DNA of 64,000 nt from Paenibacillus andongensis (GCF_025369935.1 NZ_CP104467.1:4471001-4535000); one strand, 5' to 3'. Counted from the stretch's first letter, positions 51,151 through 60,518 are shown. Notes: generated by a model from the sequence alone, not told the origin. Translations and numbers: made by a program.

Positions 51151-52390
51151 AGTCGTTCAAAAATCTAAATTAGCCAAACAAGCTGCCCAGACGATGGGTA
51201 ATCTGACAACTGAACAAAAGAATGCGGCACTCCTCCTTATGGCAGATAGCCTTGTAACGGAGCAGCAGGCGATTATCGAAGCGAATGCCAAAGATTTGCA
51301 GCGAGGCAAAGAACTAGGCACAAGCGCTTCCCTACTCGATCGTTTAGCCCTAAATGAATCCCGAATCGCAGCTATTGCTGAAGGTCTGCGCCAAATAGCC
51401 GAGCTCCCTGATCCAATTGGGGATACTTTGGAAGCATTTGATCGTCCAAACGGTCTGCGTATTCGTAAGCTCCGTGTTCCCCTTGGTGTGATCGGCATCA
51501 TTTATGAAGCAAGACCTAACGTCACCGTTGATGCAGCAGGTTTATGTCTCAAGACAGGCAACGCAGTCGTTCTGCGTGGCGGTTCTTCCGCTTTATTTTC
51601 CAACGAGAAAATCGTAGAAGTTCTTCATGGTGCGTTAAGCCGTTCAGCCATTCCCGCTGATGCACTTCAATTGATTCTAAGCGCAGACCGCAGCTCTGTG
51701 GATGAAATGCTGAAATTGAACGGTCTCATCGATGTGCTCATACCAAGAGGCGGACATTCACTCATTCAAAATGTTGTCAATAACGCCTCTGTTCCTGTCA
51801 TTGAAACAGGTGCGGGTGTATGTCATACTTTTATAGATGAAAGTGCACAGCTCGATATGGCTGTTCGCATCGGTATTAATGCCAAAGCACAGCGTCCTTC
51901 TGTTTGTAATAGTATGGAAACATTGCTTGTGCATGAGTCTATTGCAGAAAAGCATTTAAGTGCCATAGCAGAGGCTTTCCAAGGTGCTCATGTAGCACTC
52001 AAAGGTAACGAACGAGCTCGTGAGTTAGTGCCGAATATGCAAGTTGCCGAAATCGAAGATTGGAAAACCGAATATGGGGACTACATTCTTAACATCAAAG
52101 TTGTGAAAGATCTCGATGAAGCCCTTGCTCACATTCGTGAATACGGCACGATGCATTCCGAGTGTATCGTGACGGAAGATGCGGCCAATGCCGAAAGATT
52201 CTTACAAGAAGTGGATGCAGCGGCTGTTTATCACAATGCTTCGACTCGCTTCACCGATGGTTTTGAATTCGGCTTCGGAGCGGAAATCGGCATCTCCACC
52301 CAAAAGCTTCACGCTCGCGGACCTATGGGTCTACCCGCATTAACTTCAACCAAATACCGCGTTTATGGAAGCGGACAAATACGCGAATAA
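51143..52390 (+). CDS. proA: Gamma-glutamyl phosphate reductase
   Basis: The product is 415 residues of the aldehyde dehydrogenase superfamily. The catalytic cysteine is near residue 255 in AQRPSVCNSMETLL; IGIIYEARPNVTVDAAGLCLK and GPMGLPALTSTKY are family signatures. It reduces gamma-glutamyl phosphate to glutamate semialdehyde using NADPH. AGGAGG precedes the ATG and lies inside the end of proS, so translation is likely coupled. Third gene of the operon. Confidence 0.96.
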   Translation: MSEVVQKSKLAKQAAQTMGNLTTEQKNAALLLMADSLVTEQQAIIEANAKDLQRGKELGTSASLLDRLALNESRIAAIAEGLRQIAELPDPIGDTLEAFDRPNGLRIRKLRVPLGVIGIIYEARPNVTVDAAGLCLKTGNAVVLRGGSSALFSNEKIVEVLHGALSRSAIPADALQLILSADRSSVDEMLKLNGLIDVLIPRGGHSLIQNVVNNASVPVIETGAGVCHTFIDESAQLDMAVRIGINAKAQRPSVCNSMETLLVHESIAEKHLSAIAEAFQGAHVALKGNERARELVPNMQVAEIEDWKTEYGDYILNIKVVKDLDEALAHIREYGTMHSECIVTEDAANAERFLQEVDAAAVYHNASTRFTDGFEFGFGAEIGISTQKLHARGPMGLPALTSTKYRVYGSGQIRE

Positions 52391-52418
52391 CGATTCAAAA
52401 CTCAAGGAGGAATGTACG

Positions 52419-53288
52419 ATGTCCACTACTTTATCCCAAACCAAAATTGCCTTTGTCGGCGCGGGTTCAATGGCGGAAGCGATCATCCGCGGACTCATTG
52501 AAACAAAAGTCGCTGATCCCCAATATATTTATGTAATGAACCGCTCGGATCAAGACAGATTAGCTTTTCTGCGATCGGAATACGGTCTGCAGGCAACGTC
52601 AGACCCGTCAACGAAAGAAACATTTCTTCGTGAAGCCGATGTCGTTGTCCTCTGCATGAAGCCTAAGGATGTGGAGAATGCCTTCGCCGAGCTGCAGCCG
52701 CTTTTGAACGAGCAGCAGCTTCTCGTTTCGGTCATTGCTGGGCTCTCTATCGCGAAAGCAGAAGCTTTGCTGCAAACTAATATGCCGATTGTTCGCACGA
52801 TGCCGAACACGTCCAGCACAATTGGTTTAGGCGCTACAGGAATGAGCTTCTCTTCCAAGGTCAATGCTACATTCAAACAAGTTGCTATCCAAATGTTCGA
52901 AGCCGTTGGTATTGTAACGATCGTGGAGGAAGAAAAACTAGAAATTTTGACTGGCGTATCCGGCAGCGGTCCTGCCTATGTCTACTATTTCATGGAAGCC
53001 ATGATCAAAGCCGGCATTGATGGTGGTCTTTCCGCTGAAGATGCACATCAATTAACACTTCAAACGGTGCTCGGAGCCGCTCATATGGTTCAGCTTACGC
53101 AAGAAAATCCTGCTGAGCTTCGCCGCAAGGTCACTTCGCCAAATGGGGCAACGCAAGCTTCCATTGAAGCATTGGATCGTTTTCAGTTTAGCGAAGCTAT
53201 CTCACAAGCCGTATTTCGTTCTGCGGAGCGAGCCAAAGAAATGGGCGAACAAATTGCTGCGCCAAGCCCCGTAGCGAAATCCTCCTAA
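52419..53288 (+). CDS. proC: Pyrroline-5-carboxylate reductase
   Basis: The product is 289 residues. The dinucleotide-binding motif is FVGAGSMAEAIIRG and the C-terminal dimerisation domain has GSGPAYVYYFMEAMIKAG. The TSPNGATQASIEAL segment is the P5C-binding signature. It makes proline from pyrroline-5-carboxylate. The ATG at 52419 has AAGGAGG eight bases upstream; the frame extends back into proA without a ribosome site. With proB and proA it completes the proline pathway from glutamate. Confidence 0.96.
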   Translation: MSTTLSQTKIAFVGAGSMAEAIIRGLIETKVADPQYIYVMNRSDQDRLAFLRSEYGLQATSDPSTKETFLREADVVVLCMKPKDVENAFAELQPLLNEQQLLVSVIAGLSIAKAEALLQTNMPIVRTMPNTSSTIGLGATGMSFSSKVNATFKQVAIQMFEAVGIVTIVEEEKLEILTGVSGSGPAYVYYFMEAMIKAGIDGGLSAEDAHQLTLQTVLGAAHMVQLTQENPAELRRKVTSPNGATQASIEALDRFQFSEAISQAVFRSAERAKEMGEQIAAPSPVAKSS

Positions 53289-53333
53289 ATTTATTTGAGA
53301 TCTAATTCTATCTAAAGCAGGTGAAAGTTTACA

Positions 53334-54602
53334 ATGAACGCATATTGTCTAGCTACCTATCGGAGTTTCGATGAGAAAGCCGATTTTCATAAAAAAGCAA
53401 CAAGTATCGCTGTCGGCCTGACGGTTGGCAGCTGGACCGAACTGCCCGAAGCCCAAAAAGCGCAAATGGAGAAGCATTTAGGAAAAGTGATTTCGGTTGA
53501 AGTTCATGAGCCCGCTCAGGGAGAACCGATTTCAAACCGCTATGCCGATATCACAATCGCCTATCCAGATGTTAACTTCAGCCGGGACATTCCTGCCTTA
53601 TTGGTCACTGTATTCGGTAAACTGTCGATGGACGGCAAAATTAAGCTTATTGACTTATCCTTCTCATCTGATTTCTTATCTGCCTTTTCCGGTCCCAAAT
53701 TCGGTATGCAAGGTGTGCGAGAGCTCCTTGGTGTGCATGATCGCCCCTTATTAATGAGTATCTTTAAATCGGTTGTCGGGTATGAACTTCCAGCTCTGCG
53801 TGAACAATTTTATTTGCAAGCCGCCGGCGGTGTGGATCTCATTAAAGACGATGAAATTTTATTTGAAAATCCATTAACACCATTGGAGAAACGGATCGAG
53901 ATTTGCCTAGAAGCAGCCGCACAAGCCACCAAGGAAACAGGTCAAAAGCTGCTCTATGCTGTCAATTTAACCGGGCCTACATCTAAGCTTGCAGCTCAAG
54001 CTAAGAAAGCAATCGGTGCGGGAGCTAACGCATTACTTTTCAACGTATTAGCTTACGGTTTCGATACGCTGCACGAATTAAGCTCCGATCCGGAGATTAC
54101 GATTCCCATCATGGCTCATCCAGCCATGGCAGGTGCGACTTATCCGTCACCGCATTATGGTATATCCGCTTCTGTGCTTCTTGGCAAGCTTATGCGCTTG
54201 GCCGGAGCGGATTTAGTGCTGTTCCCTTCTCCTTATGGCTCTGTCGTTATGCCTAGGGAAGAAAACATGGCGATTAAGCATGCGCTGCTAACAGACGATT
54301 TACGAAAAGATTACATCTATAACGCTCCTGCCGATGTACAATTGAAATTAGCTTCAAGCTTTCCTGTCCCTTCCGCAGGCATTCATCCTGGACTTGTTCC
54401 GCTTATTCTGCGTGATTTTGGCCAGGATGTCATTGTCAATGCGGGCGGAGGCATCCATGGACATCCACTTGGTACGATTGCCGGTGGGCAAGCCTTCCGT
54501 CAGGCGATTGACGCAACCATTCAAGGTATTACACTTCAAGACTATGCCCGAACACATCCAGAGTTACAATCAGCTATTGACACTTGGGGGATTCGAGAAT
54601 GA
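53334..54602 (+). CDS. mtnW: RuBisCO-like 2,3-diketo-5-methylthiopentyl-1-phosphate enolase
   Basis: The product is 422 residues of the RuBisCO superfamily, form IV. The active-site region GGVDLIKDDEILF (about residues 165-177) keeps the metal-binding Lys-Asp-Asp-Glu, while other carboxylase residues differ, as expected for MtnW. It catalyses the enolisation step of the methionine salvage pathway. AGGTGAAAG precedes the ATG. It starts 45 bases after proC with no terminator between, and overlaps mtnX by an ATGA junction. No SAM riboswitch can fit in the gap. Confidence 0.94.
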   Translation: MNAYCLATYRSFDEKADFHKKATSIAVGLTVGSWTELPEAQKAQMEKHLGKVISVEVHEPAQGEPISNRYADITIAYPDVNFSRDIPALLVTVFGKLSMDGKIKLIDLSFSSDFLSAFSGPKFGMQGVRELLGVHDRPLLMSIFKSVVGYELPALREQFYLQAAGGVDLIKDDEILFENPLTPLEKRIEICLEAAAQATKETGQKLLYAVNLTGPTSKLAAQAKKAIGAGANALLFNVLAYGFDTLHELSSDPEITIPIMAHPAMAGATYPSPHYGISASVLLGKLMRLAGADLVLFPSPYGSVVMPREENMAIKHALLTDDLRKDYIYNAPADVQLKLASSFPVPSAGIHPGLVPLILRDFGQDVIVNAGGGIHGHPLGTIAGGQAFRQAIDATIQGITLQDYARTHPELQSAIDTWGIRE

Positions 54603-55261
54603 GTAAGGAACGCATTATTTTTTGTGACTTTGACGGTACCATTACCGTGAACGATAACATCGTTGCCATCATGAAGCATTTCAATCCAGCTGGATGGGAA
54701 GCCATCGTAGAACGAATTTTGGACAAATCCATCTCGATACGTCAAGGTGTTGGTGAGATGTTCGCTCTCCTCCCTACTTCCCGCAAGGATGAGATTGTCG
54801 AATATGCGATTAATAACGCCGTGATTCGTGATGGATTCAAAGAATTCGTAGATTATTGCAAAGAACAGAATATCCAGCTTTTGATTACGAGCGGCGGCAT
54901 TGATTTTTTTATCTATCCTCTGCTGAAGCCCTTTGCAATCCCTAGCGAGCATATCTACTGCAATGCCAGCACATTTGAAGGAGACACCATTGAGATATTA
55001 TGGCCAAACCGTTGTGACGAGCATTGTACGACAGACTGTGGGATGTGCAAAACAAGCATTATTCGCTCATATGACGCTAATCAATTTGAACGAATTATCA
55101 TCGGTGATAGTATAACGGATTTCGAGGGTGCTAAACTGGTCGATACGATCTTTGCTCGCTCTCATCTCATCGAGATGTGTAAGCAGCTAGACTATCCGTA
55201 TCACCCATTCGATACTTTCTTTGATATTATGAAGCAATTGGAGGCTGAGCCTGTAGTATGA
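54599..55261 (+). CDS. mtnX: 2-hydroxy-3-keto-5-methylthiopentenyl-1-phosphate phosphatase
   Basis: The product is 220 residues of the HAD superfamily. The nucleophile motif is FCDFDGTIT (Asp10, Asp12), motif II is TSGG and motif IV is IGDSITDFEGAK. It dephosphorylates the MtnW product, giving acireductone. A cysteine cluster (RCDEHCTTDCGMCK) in the middle matches the MtnX/YkrX type. The ATG at 54599 overlaps the mtnW stop, so the two are translationally coupled; mtnB follows through another ATGA overlap. Confidence 0.94.
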   Translation: MSKERIIFCDFDGTITVNDNIVAIMKHFNPAGWEAIVERILDKSISIRQGVGEMFALLPTSRKDEIVEYAINNAVIRDGFKEFVDYCKEQNIQLLITSGGIDFFIYPLLKPFAIPSEHIYCNASTFEGDTIEILWPNRCDEHCTTDCGMCKTSIIRSYDANQFERIIIGDSITDFEGAKLVDTIFARSHLIEMCKQLDYPYHPFDTFFDIMKQLEAEPVV

Positions 55262-55899
55262 GTATTTTACTGGAAGAGAAGCAGCGTGCATTCGCTGATT
55301 TGCGTGATATTAAAGCTAATTTAGCGGCTAGAGGATGGTTTCCTGCAACGAGCGGCAATCTATCCGTCCGTGTAGGAGGCTTCGAGCCTGAAGCATTCAC
55401 ATTCGCAATTACATCAAGCGGTAGAGATAAATCCGTGCAAACACCTGAGGACTTTCTACTCGTAAATGAGAAAGGTCAACCGACGGAAGCTACAAGCCTG
55501 AAGCCATCGGCAGAAACCTTGATTCATAGTGAAATCTACCGTTTAACAGGTGCAGGCGCCATTTTTCATGTACATACGATATTCAATAATTTGATCTCAG
55601 AACTGTATTGGGAACGTAAAAGCATACCCGTAGACGGTGTTGAACTTATTAAGGCTTTCAATATTTGGGATGAAGAAGCTCAAATCGAAATTCCTATTTT
55701 ACCCAATTATGCTGAAATCCCTCGCATCGCCGAGCTGGTGGAAGGTGCGATTGTTCCACGAATTCCTGGTATCGTGCTGCGTAAGCATGGCATTTATGCC
55801 TGGGGAGCGAATGCTTTTGAAGCTAAGCGCCATCTCGAAGCTTTCGAGTTCCTTTTCGAATATGTTTACCGTTCGCACTTGCTGAACAAAGGAAACTAA
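55258..55899 (+). CDS. mtnB: Methylthioribulose-1-phosphate dehydratase
   Basis: The product is 213 residues of the class II aldolase/adducin family. Zinc histidines are at about 104 and 106 (IFHVHT) with the third in LRKHGIYAWG; the SGNLSVRV segment is the phosphate-binding site. It dehydrates methylthioribulose-1-phosphate, the step before MtnW. It overlaps mtnX by four bases and is the last gene before a strong terminator. An acireductone dioxygenase gene (mtnD), which often follows, is absent here. Confidence 0.94.
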   Translation: MSILLEEKQRAFADLRDIKANLAARGWFPATSGNLSVRVGGFEPEAFTFAITSSGRDKSVQTPEDFLLVNEKGQPTEATSLKPSAETLIHSEIYRLTGAGAIFHVHTIFNNLISELYWERKSIPVDGVELIKAFNIWDEEAQIEIPILPNYAEIPRIAELVEGAIVPRIPGIVLRKHGIYAWGANAFEAKRHLEAFEFLFEYVYRSHLLNKGN

Positions 55900-55923
55900 T
55901 AGCTTTATTTGAATAAAAAGTAG

Positions 55924-55969
55924 AAAAGTCAGGTCCTTGCCCAAAAGGGAGAAGGTCCTGACTTTTTTT
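55924..55969 (+). terminator. Terminator of the pro-mtn operon
   Basis: AAAAGTCAGGTCCTT pairs with AAGGTCCTGACTTTTTTT around a loop of about 13 bases, 25 bases past the mtnB stop. It is the first terminator after the T-box terminator at 48257. Confidence 0.94.
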
Positions 55970-56045
55970 GTCTCATAGAATCACTCAGGATGGGTAAAAC
56001 TACTTTTACTGGTTAAATCCGTTTGCAAAGGAATACAATACGCCT

Positions 56046-56519
56046 ATGTTCTCAGTCATTAATACAAGTTTATTTCTACTTTTATTCATCTCTTATGTCT
56101 ATGTTAAAAAAAGCATGAATCTCTTCGAGGTCTTAGTCTATTGGTTTTGGGTCTCATTATTCGGGGAAGATTTTTCTGAAATTGTAGTAAACAATTTACA
56201 GCTCATTGTGCCTTATCGCACTTATCAAATATTTTGGGATACCATGTTCTATTATTTATTATTATTTCCTATGTCCATGATTTGGTTTCTGCATTTTTAT
56301 TTAAAAATGAACCGTAAGTGGCAGCGCTTAATTCTCACAAGTATTTATACCCTTATTTTAGCGAGCATGCCTATTATTATGGAGCTTGCCGGTTATGTAT
56401 ATATTGTGAACTGGAAATTTTGGTGGTCTATTGTTATTTGGTTAACTTTTATCATTTCTACTGTGGGACTCATGTACATCATTCGATGGTTGAAAGGTAG
56501 GGACAAACAACCTGTATGA
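56046..56519 (+). CDS. Membrane protein of unknown function, first of a pair
   Basis: I do not recognise a family with certainty. The product is 157 residues with about four hydrophobic helices (near 4-22, 28-40, 65-87 and 95-150, the last region probably containing two), rich in Trp, Tyr and Phe, with a basic cytoplasmic end (RWLKGRDKQPV). It overlaps the next membrane gene by four bases, so the pair is coupled. Weak AAAGGA lies upstream. The gene pair stands between the pro-mtn operon terminator and dnaD. Confidence 0.7.
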   Translation: MFSVINTSLFLLLFISYVYVKKSMNLFEVLVYWFWVSLFGEDFSEIVVNNLQLIVPYRTYQIFWDTMFYYLLLFPMSMIWFLHFYLKMNRKWQRLILTSIYTLILASMPIIMELAGYVYIVNWKFWWSIVIWLTFIISTVGLMYIIRWLKGRDKQPV

Positions 56520-57025
56520 TCTTAATTCCACCGATTACTTTTGACGCAAACGAAGGATTTACTACGATCATTATGATCGCTTTGATCCTGTTATATGGCA
56601 TGCTTCCTAAGCGAATTCCACTTCCCATCACACTGCTCATTATGATTTTCAACTCCTATTTGGGACGAGCCGTCGATAATATCTTGTCTTCCTCATACCC
56701 CTATAATGTGTATGATATTATGGATACTTCAAACTATGATTTGTTCGATTTTCTGCTATACACGATTCCTTTTCCGCTAGTTGGCTATTTCTATGTTTAT
56801 TTTTATGACAAGTATCCCATTCGTGCCCCTTTTCAGTTTATACATATCCTGGTTTGGTCGATTGCCTCTGTTGGCTTTGAAGCTCTTGCAGTTACCTTTT
56901 CGGTGTTTCAATATTATGGTTGGGAGCTTATCTACTCCTTTCCTGTCTATCTCTTAACCTTTGGGATGAACACACTCTTATATAGTTTGGCTAAAAAGCA
57001 TTACAAAAACTGGAAAATCCAATGA
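56516..57025 (+). CDS. Membrane protein of unknown function, second of a pair
   Basis: The product is 169 residues with about five hydrophobic segments. The region YDIMDTSNYDLFDFLLYTIPFP is followed by two helices and a C-terminal helix ending in a basic KKHYKNWKIQ tail. The topology resembles CBO0543-type membrane proteins of spore formers, but I cannot confirm the family. It is translationally coupled to the preceding gene through an ATGA overlap, which suggests a heteromeric complex. No catalytic motif is seen. Confidence 0.7.
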   Translation: MILIPPITFDANEGFTTIIMIALILLYGMLPKRIPLPITLLIMIFNSYLGRAVDNILSSSYPYNVYDIMDTSNYDLFDFLLYTIPFPLVGYFYVYFYDKYPIRAPFQFIHILVWSIASVGFEALAVTFSVFQYYGWELIYSFPVYLLTFGMNTLLYSLAKKHYKNWKIQ

Positions 57026-57098
57026 GAAAACCTCTATCGAGGCCATTCATAGATGAGCGACCGCGTTTAGAGGTAGGTTTTATCGCCAACAATCAAGC

Positions 57099-57118
57099 AG
57101 TTTTCGGCACCGAAAACT
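57099..57118. repeat. Perfect palindrome AGTTTTCGG-ca-CCGAAAACT
   Basis: A nine-base perfect stem with a two-base loop lies between the membrane gene pair and the dnaD terminator. Its AGTTTT...AAAACT arms match the hairpin of the element before leuD, but no ribosome site follows. A second weak hairpin (ACCTCTA 57030-57036 with TAGAGGT 57068-57074) precedes it and may end the membrane gene transcript. Confidence 0.5.
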
Positions 57119-57136
57119 TATACTTTCTTGTGTGGT

Positions 57137-57192
57137 AAAAAAAACGTCCCATTTTCTCCAGTTGAGAACTGTGAGAAGATGAGGACGTTTTT
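57137..57192. terminator. Bidirectional terminator at the end of asnS-dnaD
   Basis: AAAACGTCC pairs with GGACGTTTTT, with TTCTC/GAGAA and CAGTT/AACTG pairs inside. It lies just beyond the dnaD stop and has A- and T-runs on both sides. Confidence 0.88.
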
Positions 57193-57196
57193 CTAA

Positions 57197-57871
57197 TTAT
57201 CTGGATTGCCTGAATCGTTGCGAATATTCCTTTGCTTGGTCCACCGTCGCTACACGATTGCGGCTCCATTCCAGTAAGATCCGGTCAATGTAACGGAAGT
57301 GAACTTTACCTGCAAATACGGCTTCTTTTAAAGCGGTTGTAATGAGCTCTTCTTTGTACATATCCTTATCCAACCAACCGCTGATAGTTTCCAGCTCCAT
57401 AGGTGTTAACGGACGTGCAAATTCTTTTTCGAATGTTGTATAAATATTCTTGGCACTCTCATCAGACGGTATAGATGCGCGGATCGTGCTTGACTCTGCC
57501 ATCTGCTGTTCGGCCAGCCGTTTGGCTAATTTCTGATATAACGGCGTAAGATTATATCGCTCACTGCGTATTCCCGTAATTTCTGCTGTATCCTCATCAA
57601 TCGTGATGAACTGCTCATGTATCAATTTCTGAAGGCTGGCAATGACTAGATCTGGTGAAGCTGACATTCGGAATTGAATCTCATCCGTGGTTGGAAAGTC
57701 ATTCTTTTCCTTTTCCAAAAATGATATCAAATGAATCAGTGTCATGACTTCAATTTCGCTCAATTGAAGGGCACGGTAATTCTTAAGAAGAAGGCTTGGG
57801 ACTCCAACATTTCCTTCCAGAAAGCCGGCCACAAGGACAGCTTCTATCTGCTGCTGTGTACTAGATTGCAT
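57197..57871 (-). CDS. dnaD: DNA replication initiation protein DnaD
   Basis: The product is 224 residues. The N-terminal winged helix (SEIEVMTLIHLISFLEKEK, MSASPDLVIASLQKL) is followed by the conserved DnaD domain (TFEKEFARPLTPMELETISGW, with the C-terminal YIDRILLEWSRNRV motif). It helps load the replicative helicase with DnaB and DnaI. The ATG at 57871 has GGAGGAG close upstream; a longer ATG at 57898 has none. It follows asnS, a classic Bacillales neighbour order. Confidence 0.93.
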   Translation of the reverse strand: MQSSTQQQIEAVLVAGFLEGNVGVPSLLLKNYRALQLSEIEVMTLIHLISFLEKEKNDFPTTDEIQFRMSASPDLVIASLQKLIHEQFITIDEDTAEITGIRSERYNLTPLYQKLAKRLAEQQMAESSTIRASIPSDESAKNIYTTFEKEFARPLTPMELETISGWLDKDMYKEELITTALKEAVFAGKVHFRYIDRILLEWSRNRVATVDQAKEYSQRFRQSR

Positions 57872-57913
57872 GACTCCTCCGATCCCCTTTCTACCCATGG
57901 TCGATAAACCCGT

Positions 57914-59203
57914 TTACGGGTACAGACGGTATAAGAGACGAGGAAATGGAATCGTTTCGCGTACGTGATCCAAACCGCAAATCCAAGCAACGGTACGTTC
58001 TAGTCCAAGCCCGAATCCGGAATGAGGCACGGTGCCATATTTCCGAAGATCAAGGTACCATTGATAAGCTTCTTTCGACAGCTCATGCTCCTGGAAGCGC
58101 TGCTCCATTAGCTCAGGATCATCAATCCTTTGACTGCCTCCAATGATCTCACCATACCCCTCAGGCGCAATCATATCGGCACAAAGCACGACTTCAGGAC
58201 GGCTAGGATCAGGCTTCATATAGAATGCTTTAATTTCTGTCGGCCAATGTGTAATGAACACCGGTGTCTCATATTGAGCAGCAATCGCTGTTTCATGCGG
58301 AGCGCCGAAATCTTCGCCCCATTCGAATTCATGACCGTTCTTTTGTAAATAATCTACAGCCTCATCATACGTAATTCGCGGGAAGCTGCCTTGAATTTTC
58401 TCCAGCTTCGTTGTGTCTCTTTCTAAGGTTTCTAGCTCTGGTCCACAATTTTTGAGCACGGTTTGAACGATATAAGAAACGAATTGCTCCTGTACTTCCA
58501 AGTTCTCGACATGATCAACAAAAGCCATTTCCGGTTCAATCATCCAGAACTCGATAAGATGTCGGCGTGTTTTGGACTTCTCAGCACGGAAGGTAGGACC
58601 GAAAGAGTATACACGGCCAAGTGCCATCGCGGCTGCTTCCATATAGAGCTGTCCGCTTTGTGTAAGGAAGGCATCCTCATCAAAGTATTTGGTATGAAAT
58701 AAATTCGTTGTTCCTTCACATGAGGAAGGAGTTAATATCGGCGGATCGACCAAATGGAAGCCACGCTCATTGAAAAATTGCTGGACCGCTTGAATAATTT
58801 GAGCGCGAATCACGAGCACCGCACGCTGACGCGGACTCCGAATCCACAAGTGACGGTTATCCATCAAGAAATCAACGCCATGTTCCTTCGGTGTTATCGG
58901 ATATTCTTCGGTCACTTGGATGATTTCAATGCCTAGGACATCAAGTTCAAAGCCGCCTTTACTCCTCGTATCCTCTTTCACTTTTCCTGTTATGTAAAGA
59001 GAGCTTTCCTGCGTTAGTTTAGAAGCGGCTTCCCACACGTCTTCTCCTACATCACTTTTAACTACGACACCTTGTATATATCCGGATCCGTCTCTTAGTT
59101 GTAAAAACTGAATTTTACCACTTGAACGTTTCTTGTTTAGCCAACAGCCAATGGTAACCGACTCGCCGACATGATGTTTAACTTCGCTTATCGTACTTTT
59201 CAT
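57914..59203 (-). CDS. asnS: Asparaginyl-tRNA synthetase
   Basis: The product is 429 residues: an N-terminal OB-fold anticodon-binding domain (about 1-105), then a class II catalytic core with [21 protein letters not shown] and [14 protein letters not shown]. Asn rather than Asp specificity is supported by its length and by the dnaD neighbour. It charges tRNA-Asn. AAGGAGG lies 13 bases upstream, immediately preceded by a small hairpin (59224-59239). It is transcribed together with dnaD. Confidence 0.95.
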   Translation of the reverse strand: MKSTISEVKHHVGESVTIGCWLNKKRSSGKIQFLQLRDGSGYIQGVVVKSDVGEDVWEAASKLTQESSLYITGKVKEDTRSKGGFELDVLGIEIIQVTEEYPITPKEHGVDFLMDNRHLWIRSPRQRAVLVIRAQIIQAVQQFFNERGFHLVDPPILTPSSCEGTTNLFHTKYFDEDAFLTQSGQLYMEAAAMALGRVYSFGPTFRAEKSKTRRHLIEFWMIEPEMAFVDHVENLEVQEQFVSYIVQTVLKNCGPELETLERDTTKLEKIQGSFPRITYDEAVDYLQKNGHEFEWGEDFGAPHETAIAAQYETPVFITHWPTEIKAFYMKPDPSRPEVVLCADMIAPEGYGEIIGGSQRIDDPELMEQRFQEHELSKEAYQWYLDLRKYGTVPHSGFGLGLERTVAWICGLDHVRETIPFPRLLYRLYP

Positions 59204-59215
59204 TCTGCTTCTGAA

Positions 59216-59239
59216 CCTCCTTCATGTTTTCGGAAACAT
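59216..59239 (-). repeat. Hairpin directly upstream of the asnS ribosome site
   Basis: On the minus strand ATGTTTCCGAAAACAT is a compact hairpin followed by GAAGGAGG. The layout is like the element family at 14420, 34414, 36901 and 41081, but the 5' box is not conserved, so membership is uncertain. Confidence 0.35.
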
Positions 59240-59309
59240 CTAACTGCACACTTCTTTATTGTACACTATTTCTATTTCTATGAGAAAAATCTATCAAGAC
59301 CATTCCAAA

Positions 59310-60518
59310 TCAGACGGTTTGCGATTGAATGAGTCCAAAGGTATCCCGAGCGATCACCCACTCCTCATTCGTTGGGATCACAAGCACTTCCACTTTGGAG
59401 CCTTGCTTCGTAATCCGTCGCTCCAGACCTCTCCCCTTGCGGTTCGCTTCTTCATCGAATTCCACTCCGAGAAATGTCAGGCGTTCGCAGACTGTTTTAC
59501 GAAGCAGCTCAGAATTTTCTCCGACGCCAGCTGTAAAAACAATTACATCGACGCCATTCATCGCCGCGGCGTAAGCACCTATATATTTGCGCAGCCGATA
59601 CTCATACATCTCAAAAGCAAGCGCAGCGTTCTTATCGCCCGCCTTCAGTGCCTCCACGATCTCGCGCATATCGCTCGAGATCCCCGAGATCGCCTGCAGC
59701 CCGCTGTGCTTGTTCAGCATGGAGCTGATCTCGCCCAGCGTCAAATCCTCCTTGCCCATCGCATAAGGCACGATGGCCGGATCGAGATCGCCGCTGCGCG
59801 TGCCCATCATTAGCCCTTCGAGCGGGGTCATCCCCATGCTCGTATCCACGGACTTGCCGCCCATCACGGCAGCACAGGAAGCTCCGTTACCGATGTGACA
59901 GGTAACGAGCTTCAGCTGCTCCAGCGGGCGGCCTAGGAAGGCTGCGGCACGCTCGCTCACGTAGTTGTGCGAGGTGCCGTGGAAGCCATAGCGGCGCACC
60001 TTGTGCTTCCGGTATAGCGCCATCGGCACCGGGTATAGATAGGCGTGCGCCGGCATCGACTGATGGAAGGCGGTATCGAAGACGACGGCCTGCGGCACGC
60101 CGGGCATGTTCGCCTCCACCGCCGAGATGCCGAGCATATGCGCCGGGTTGTGGAGCGGCGCCAAATCGAAGAGCCGCTTGATCTCCTTCTTCACCTCGTC
60201 TGTGACGAGGACGGAGCTCTTGAAGGATTCGCCACCGTGAACGACTCGGTGGCCGACGGCGTCGATTTCTGACGTGGACGCCAGCACGCCGTGTTCTGGG
60301 TGCACCAGCAGCTCCAGCACCTTGCGAATGGCTGTCGTATGCTCGAGAATTTCCCTAACCTCATGAACTTCGGCTTTCCCCGTCGGTTCATGCGTCAATA
60401 TCGCCGTTTCCATACCGATTCGCTCTACCTTACCTTTGGCGAGAACTTCTCCGTGCTCCATTTGGAACAGTTGATATTTAAGCGAAGAGCTCCCAGCATT
60501 AATTACAAGAATATTCAC
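59310..60518 (-). CDS. ackA: Acetate kinase
   Basis: The product is 402 residues of the ASKHA superfamily. Signatures are VINAGSSSLKYQLF at the N-terminus, the catalytic region VFDTAFHQSMP, and GFHGTSHNYVSERAA. It interconverts acetyl phosphate and ADP with acetate and ATP. The start is a GTG that overlaps the hbd stop by four bases. The middle of the gene (about 59650-60330) is much richer in GC than its surroundings. No phosphotransacetylase gene is nearby. Confidence 0.94.
   Translation of the reverse strand: MNILVINAGSSSLKYQLFQMEHGEVLAKGKVERIGMETAILTHEPTGKAEVHEVREILEHTTAIRKVLELLVHPEHGVLASTSEIDAVGHRVVHGGESFKSSVLVTDEVKKEIKRLFDLAPLHNPAHMLGISAVEANMPGVPQAVVFDTAFHQSMPAHAYLYPVPMALYRKHKVRRYGFHGTSHNYVSERAAAFLGRPLEQLKLVTCHIGNGASCAAVMGGKSVDTSMGMTPLEGLMMGTRSGDLDPAIVPYAMGKEDLTLGEISSMLNKHSGLQAISGISSDMREIVEALKAGDKNAALAFEMYEYRLRKYIGAYAAAMNGVDVIVFTAGVGENSELLRKTVCERLTFLGVEFDEEANRKGRGLERRITKQGSKVEVLVIPTNEEWVIARDTFGLIQSQTV

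Noticed and set aside
53289-53333. SAM riboswitch before mtnW
   Set aside because: The gap is 45 bases, too short for an S-box with its terminator.
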